Shown piece by piece: positions 55,869 to 58,665 of a DNA stretch of 58,665 nt (its first letter is position 1; each line of letters opens with the position of its first letter). This DNA is from a virus. The notes beneath the pieces were generated by a model that was not told where the DNA came from, searched no databases, and saw only the letters and a list, made by a program, of their open reading frames with translations. The stretch lies in IMG/VR virus record IMGVR_UViG_3300032242_001675, positions 1-58,665 of that record. One strand, 5' to 3'. The position numbers and the translations under genes are program-made.

Positions 55869-57719
55869 ATGAGCCACACTATAGTCCTAGACACCGAAGT
55901 AGCGCCGAACGGATTTCTCTTGTTAGGGAAAATCTTAGAACTCGGCACCTACTTTCATATCTGGCTGAGCGAGCCCGCAGCCCGGGAGCGTATTGCGGAG
56001 CTCATGGCTTCGGACAATACGCTCGTCACGTTCAATGGTAATCGTTACGACCTGCCGATGATTTCCGCCGTGATAAAAGGCTTCACGGGCGAGGGGCTTA
56101 AAGCCGTGTCGGATGCCATAATCGGGGGCAACCTTTCGGCCTGGGCAGCGCGTAAGCGGTTCGGCCTGCCGCAGGTCAAAGCCGACCACATCGACCTGGT
56201 CGAGGTCGCGCCGTCTTTTGTGGGGCTGAAGACCTACGGCGCGCGTATGAACATGCCTTGGCTTCAGGATTTGCCTTATCGCCACGATGAGCCCTGGACC
56301 GAGGCACGCCTGCCGCATGTCTTAGAGTACTGTCGTAATGACGTGGACACCACCGCGGAGCTGCTTAACCGGCTCGCGGAGCCCGTTATGCTCCGGTTGG
56401 CGATGTCTAAAGAGTACGGCGTGGACATGCGCAGCAAGTCGGACACCCAGATGGCGGAGACCGCTTTTATTAAGCGTTTGCGCCTACCGGACCACGACAT
56501 CCCCGTACCCCGCGCGCTGCGTTATAAAGTGCCGAGCTTTATTCACTTTGAACTCCCGCACCTTAAAAAGCTGGCGCGGGACATGGAGGATCACATCTAT
56601 GAAGTCAACCTTAAAACGGGACACGTCATACTACCTGAGTTCCTTGGGGGAACTACCGTCGCCGTGGGCGCGGGCGTTTACCAGATGGGCGTGGGCGGAA
56701 TACACTCTACACATGATAAGTCGGTCTGCCACGTCGCGGATGAGAATACGATCATTGCGGACATTGACGCAGCGAGTTTTTACCCGAGCATTCTCATCAA
56801 CGGCAACCTCGTGCCCGAGCGGCTCGGCAGCGCGTTTATCGAGGAGTACCGCAGCGTGTACGAGCGCCGCCTCCAGGCCAAACGCGCGGGCGACCGCGTC
56901 ACCGCTGAGACGTTAAAGATCTCGCTGAACGGCACTTTCGGCAAACTCGGCAGCCGGTGGTCGGCGCTGTACGCGCCGGAGATGATGCTCGCGATTACGC
57001 TCACCGGCCAGCTGACCCTGCTCAGCCTGATTGAGCGGCTGGAGGGGGTCGGCGCGCGGACGCTCTCCGCTAACACCGATGGCATCGCTATGGCTTACAC
57101 CCCGCAGGACGTGCACCGCGTGGAGAGCGTGGTTGCGGCGTTCTCGCGGGCGACGGGGTTCGCGTTTGAGTATACGCCTTACCGCGCGTTGGCAATTAAA
57201 GACGTCAATAATTACTTCGCGGTTAAGCTCGACCGCTCCGTTAAGGCGAAAGGCATCTACGCCCCGCCCGACCTGCGTAAGAACCCGACCGCGCCGATCT
57301 GCGCTCGCGCGGTATCGTTGTGGCTCGCGCGCGGAACCCCTTTACTTCAGACCATAAAGTCGGGTAAAATAGAGGAATACTTAAGCGCACGCAACGTCAC
57401 GGGTGGCGGCGTTCAGGGGCAGCTTTACCTCGGGAAAGTGGTGCGCTGGTATAACTCAACCGATAACTCCTTACCTCCGCTAACTTACGCATCTAACGGC
57501 AACCGCGTACCGAAGACCTCCGGCGTGCGCGCGCTGATGAGGATGGGGACCGACACGTACCACCCCGTCGACCTCGACTACGACTGGTACTACAAGGAGG
57601 CCATAAGAATTGCGGTAGACACGGGGTGTCGGGAGTTTTTAACGGAAGAGCAGATAGCCTTAATCGCACCCCCGCCTAAAGTTAAAAAAGTACGCAAAAC
57701 CAAGGAAAAAGCAACATGA
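55869..57719 (+). CDS. Family B DNA polymerase
   Basis: 616 residues. The 3'-5' exonuclease has D8/E10 (VLDTEVAP), N56/D61 (FNGNRYDLP) and Y154/D158 (YCRND), all intact, so it should proofread. Polymerase motifs: D300-AASFYPS (A), K350-ISLNGTFGKLG (B) and N402-T-D404-G (C). The first Asp of the usual DTDS is Asn here, while the main catalytic Asp (D404) is kept. No long TPR insertion, so it is not a protein-primed polymerase. It presumably copies hypermodified DNA with the AEP primase from the other arm. Confidence 0.92.
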   Translation: MSHTIVLDTEVAPNGFLLLGKILELGTYFHIWLSEPAARERIAELMASDNTLVTFNGNRYDLPMISAVIKGFTGEGLKAVSDAIIGGNLSAWAARKRFGLPQVKADHIDLVEVAPSFVGLKTYGARMNMPWLQDLPYRHDEPWTEARLPHVLEYCRNDVDTTAELLNRLAEPVMLRLAMSKEYGVDMRSKSDTQMAETAFIKRLRLPDHDIPVPRALRYKVPSFIHFELPHLKKLARDMEDHIYEVNLKTGHVILPEFLGGTTVAVGAGVYQMGVGGIHSTHDKSVCHVADENTIIADIDAASFYPSILINGNLVPERLGSAFIEEYRSVYERRLQAKRAGDRVTAETLKISLNGTFGKLGSRWSALYAPEMMLAITLTGQLTLLSLIERLEGVGARTLSANTDGIAMAYTPQDVHRVESVVAAFSRATGFAFEYTPYRALAIKDVNNYFAVKLDRSVKAKGIYAPPDLRKNPTAPICARAVSLWLARGTPLLQTIKSGKIEEYLSARNVTGGGVQGQLYLGKVVRWYNSTDNSLPPLTYASNGNRVPKTSGVRALMRMGTDTYHPVDLDYDWYYKEAIRIAVDTGCREFLTEEQIALIAPPPKVKKVRKTKEKAT

Positions 57720-58063
57720 CTGAGAAACTACAAAGACCGCCGGTGGTGTGGATCGTGCAAAATGATATCCGCAAAGACTTCACCCAGGCCGAAACCTACG
57801 GCACGCTCGCCGAGGTCTTTTACGGTACGAGCGATGTGGCCGAGCCCGATAAGCTCGTGGAGCATGCGCGGCGGCTCATGCGCAACTGGGAGCCGGGGGA
57901 TTACCTGCTGATGGTAGGTGACCCGAGCCTTTGTGCGCTTTGTTTAGCCGTGGCGGTAGAGTTCGACCCCACCGGGCGGGTGACGCTGCTCCGTTGGGAC
58001 AGGATCAAACGGGCGTATTCGGTGCTACCGTTAGATTTTAATACCAGTTCAGCACCACTATAA
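57716..58063 (+). CDS. Hypothetical phage protein
   Basis: 115 residues. YLLMVGDPSLCALCLAVAVE and LLRWDRIKRAY are typical of a small family found beside replication genes in many phages; function unknown. Overlaps the polymerase gene by four bases. Confidence 0.75.
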   Translation: MTEKLQRPPVVWIVQNDIRKDFTQAETYGTLAEVFYGTSDVAEPDKLVEHARRLMRNWEPGDYLLMVGDPSLCALCLAVAVEFDPTGRVTLLRWDRIKRAYSVLPLDFNTSSAPL

Positions 58064-58101
58064 CCTTTTAACTCTTTATTTAACTCAGGAGCACTCTCAT
58101 T

Positions 58102-58665
58102 ATGTCTTGGACAGATAGCCTAGTGGTAGGCAAGCAGGCCAACCCCCCGCGCATTTGCATTTACGGCGGCCACGGTATCGGTAAGAGCACTTTGGCCTCA
58201 AAGTTTCCCGCCCCCATTTTCATCAGCACGGAGGACGGGCTGGATTCGCTCGACGTTACGTCCTTCCCCCGCGCACGGTCGATTCAGGAGGTCGTGGACA
58301 GCATTAAAACTCTCTTAAAAGAGGAGCATGAGTTTAAGACCGTGGTGATTGACTCGGTCGACTGGCTCGTCACGCCGCTGATTGAGGCAAACGTGGAGGC
58401 CTCGCACGATGCCAAGGAGCTCGCCTACGGCAAGGGGCAGATGCTCGTCGCCGAGGAGTTCCGCGAGATCCTGCAAGGGCTCGACGCGCTACGCCGTAAA
58501 AAAGCGATGAACGTCGTGCTGATTGCGCACGCCGCGGTGGTTAAATTTGAAGACCCCCGCACCGAGCCCTACGACCGCTACTCCCCCAAACTCCCTAACC
58601 GCTGCAACGCGCTGCTTCAGGAGTGGGTGGATGTCTTGGCGTTTGCGGCGTTTAAGGTGATTATT
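58102..58665 (+). CDS. RecA-like (Sak4/AAA_24-type) ATPase, N-terminal part
   Basis: Encodes 188 residues in frame to the last base, where it rejoins the frame at base 1 (147 codons are unique, the rest belong to the overlap). Residues 17-32 include IYGGHGIGKSTLASKF, the Walker A loop; ISTEDGLDSLD follows. VVIDSVDWL is Walker B-like. This is the ATPase half; the other half is at 1-297. The start at 58102 is preceded by AGGAG. Confidence 0.93.
   Translation, partial: MSWTDSLVVGKQANPPRICIYGGHGIGKSTLASKFPAPIFISTEDGLDSLDVTSFPRARSIQEVVDSIKTLLKEEHEFKTVVIDSVDWLVTPLIEANVEASHDAKELAYGKGQMLVAEEFREILQGLDALRRKKAMNVVLIAHAAVVKFEDPRTEPYDRYSPKLPNRCNALLQEWVDVLAFAAFKVII
58543..58665. repeat. Right copy of 123-bp terminal direct repeat
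   Basis: Identical to bases 1-123. See the left copy; the pair shows the molecule closes into a circle and explains why the RecA-like gene appears at both window ends. Confidence 0.95.

Overview
The window is the complete genome of one tailed bacteriophage. Bases 1-123 recur as 58543-58665, inside a gene that reads in frame across the junction, so the molecule closes into a circle of about 58,542 bp; the terminal repeat is most likely assembly overlap. The proteins fit a short-tailed virus: a large SU10-type portal, an adaptor protein, a P22 gp10-like tail protein, three internal/ejection-type proteins (one with a muramidase-like domain) and no tape measure or tail tube. A GH108 endolysin and three-TM-type holin point to a Gram-negative host. 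I see no integrase or recognisable lysogeny repressor.

The genome has two arms with one divergence point (48,790-49,043) and one convergence point (9,439-9,442). The plus arm runs from 49.0 kb through the circle junction to 9.4 kb. It carries a base-modification operon, a family B DNA polymerase, a RecA-like ATPase, a DUF669 ssDNA-binding protein, a Cas4-like exonuclease and a RuvC-like resolvase, then a train of about 30 tiny accessory genes ending in a helix-turn-helix protein. The minus arm starts with an SF2 helicase and a primase-helicase, crosses a repeat-rich non-coding region (44.8-45.1 kb), then runs through terminase, portal, scaffold, GroES-like chaperonin, capsid, fibre/adhesin proteins, lysis genes, tail adaptors and ejection proteins.

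The most striking system is at 49.8-55.4 kb: a PLP enzyme of the ACC-deaminase/cysteine-desulfhydrase fold, an amino-acid:DNA-transferase-like protein, a P-loop kinase, a partner resembling the 5-hmdU DNA kinase helical domain, a thymidylate-synthase homologue with features of a dUMP hydroxymethylase, and an HD nucleotide hydrolase. Together they resemble the thymidine hypermodification pathways known from phages such as ViI and M6. I infer that the DNA carries a hypermodified thymine derived from 5-hydroxymethyluracil plus an amino acid processed by the PLP enzyme. The transferase gene and an HNH endonuclease behind it lie in a sharply AT-rich block, suggesting replacement by a homing-type cassette.

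The sequence also shows regulatory order. A promoter of the form TTGCCT-N17/18-TAAACT-like occurs at the divergence point in both directions, before the accessory train and before terminase. A 15-base leader (ATAACTTTATAACTT) follows two of these promoters. At least eight copies of AAAACCGC, five of them extended to AAAACCGCTTAGC-like units in both orientations, fill the 341-bp gap between primase and terminase. Host range cannot be fixed from this sequence; small-gene families of the kind found in Burkholderiales phages are only a weak hint.
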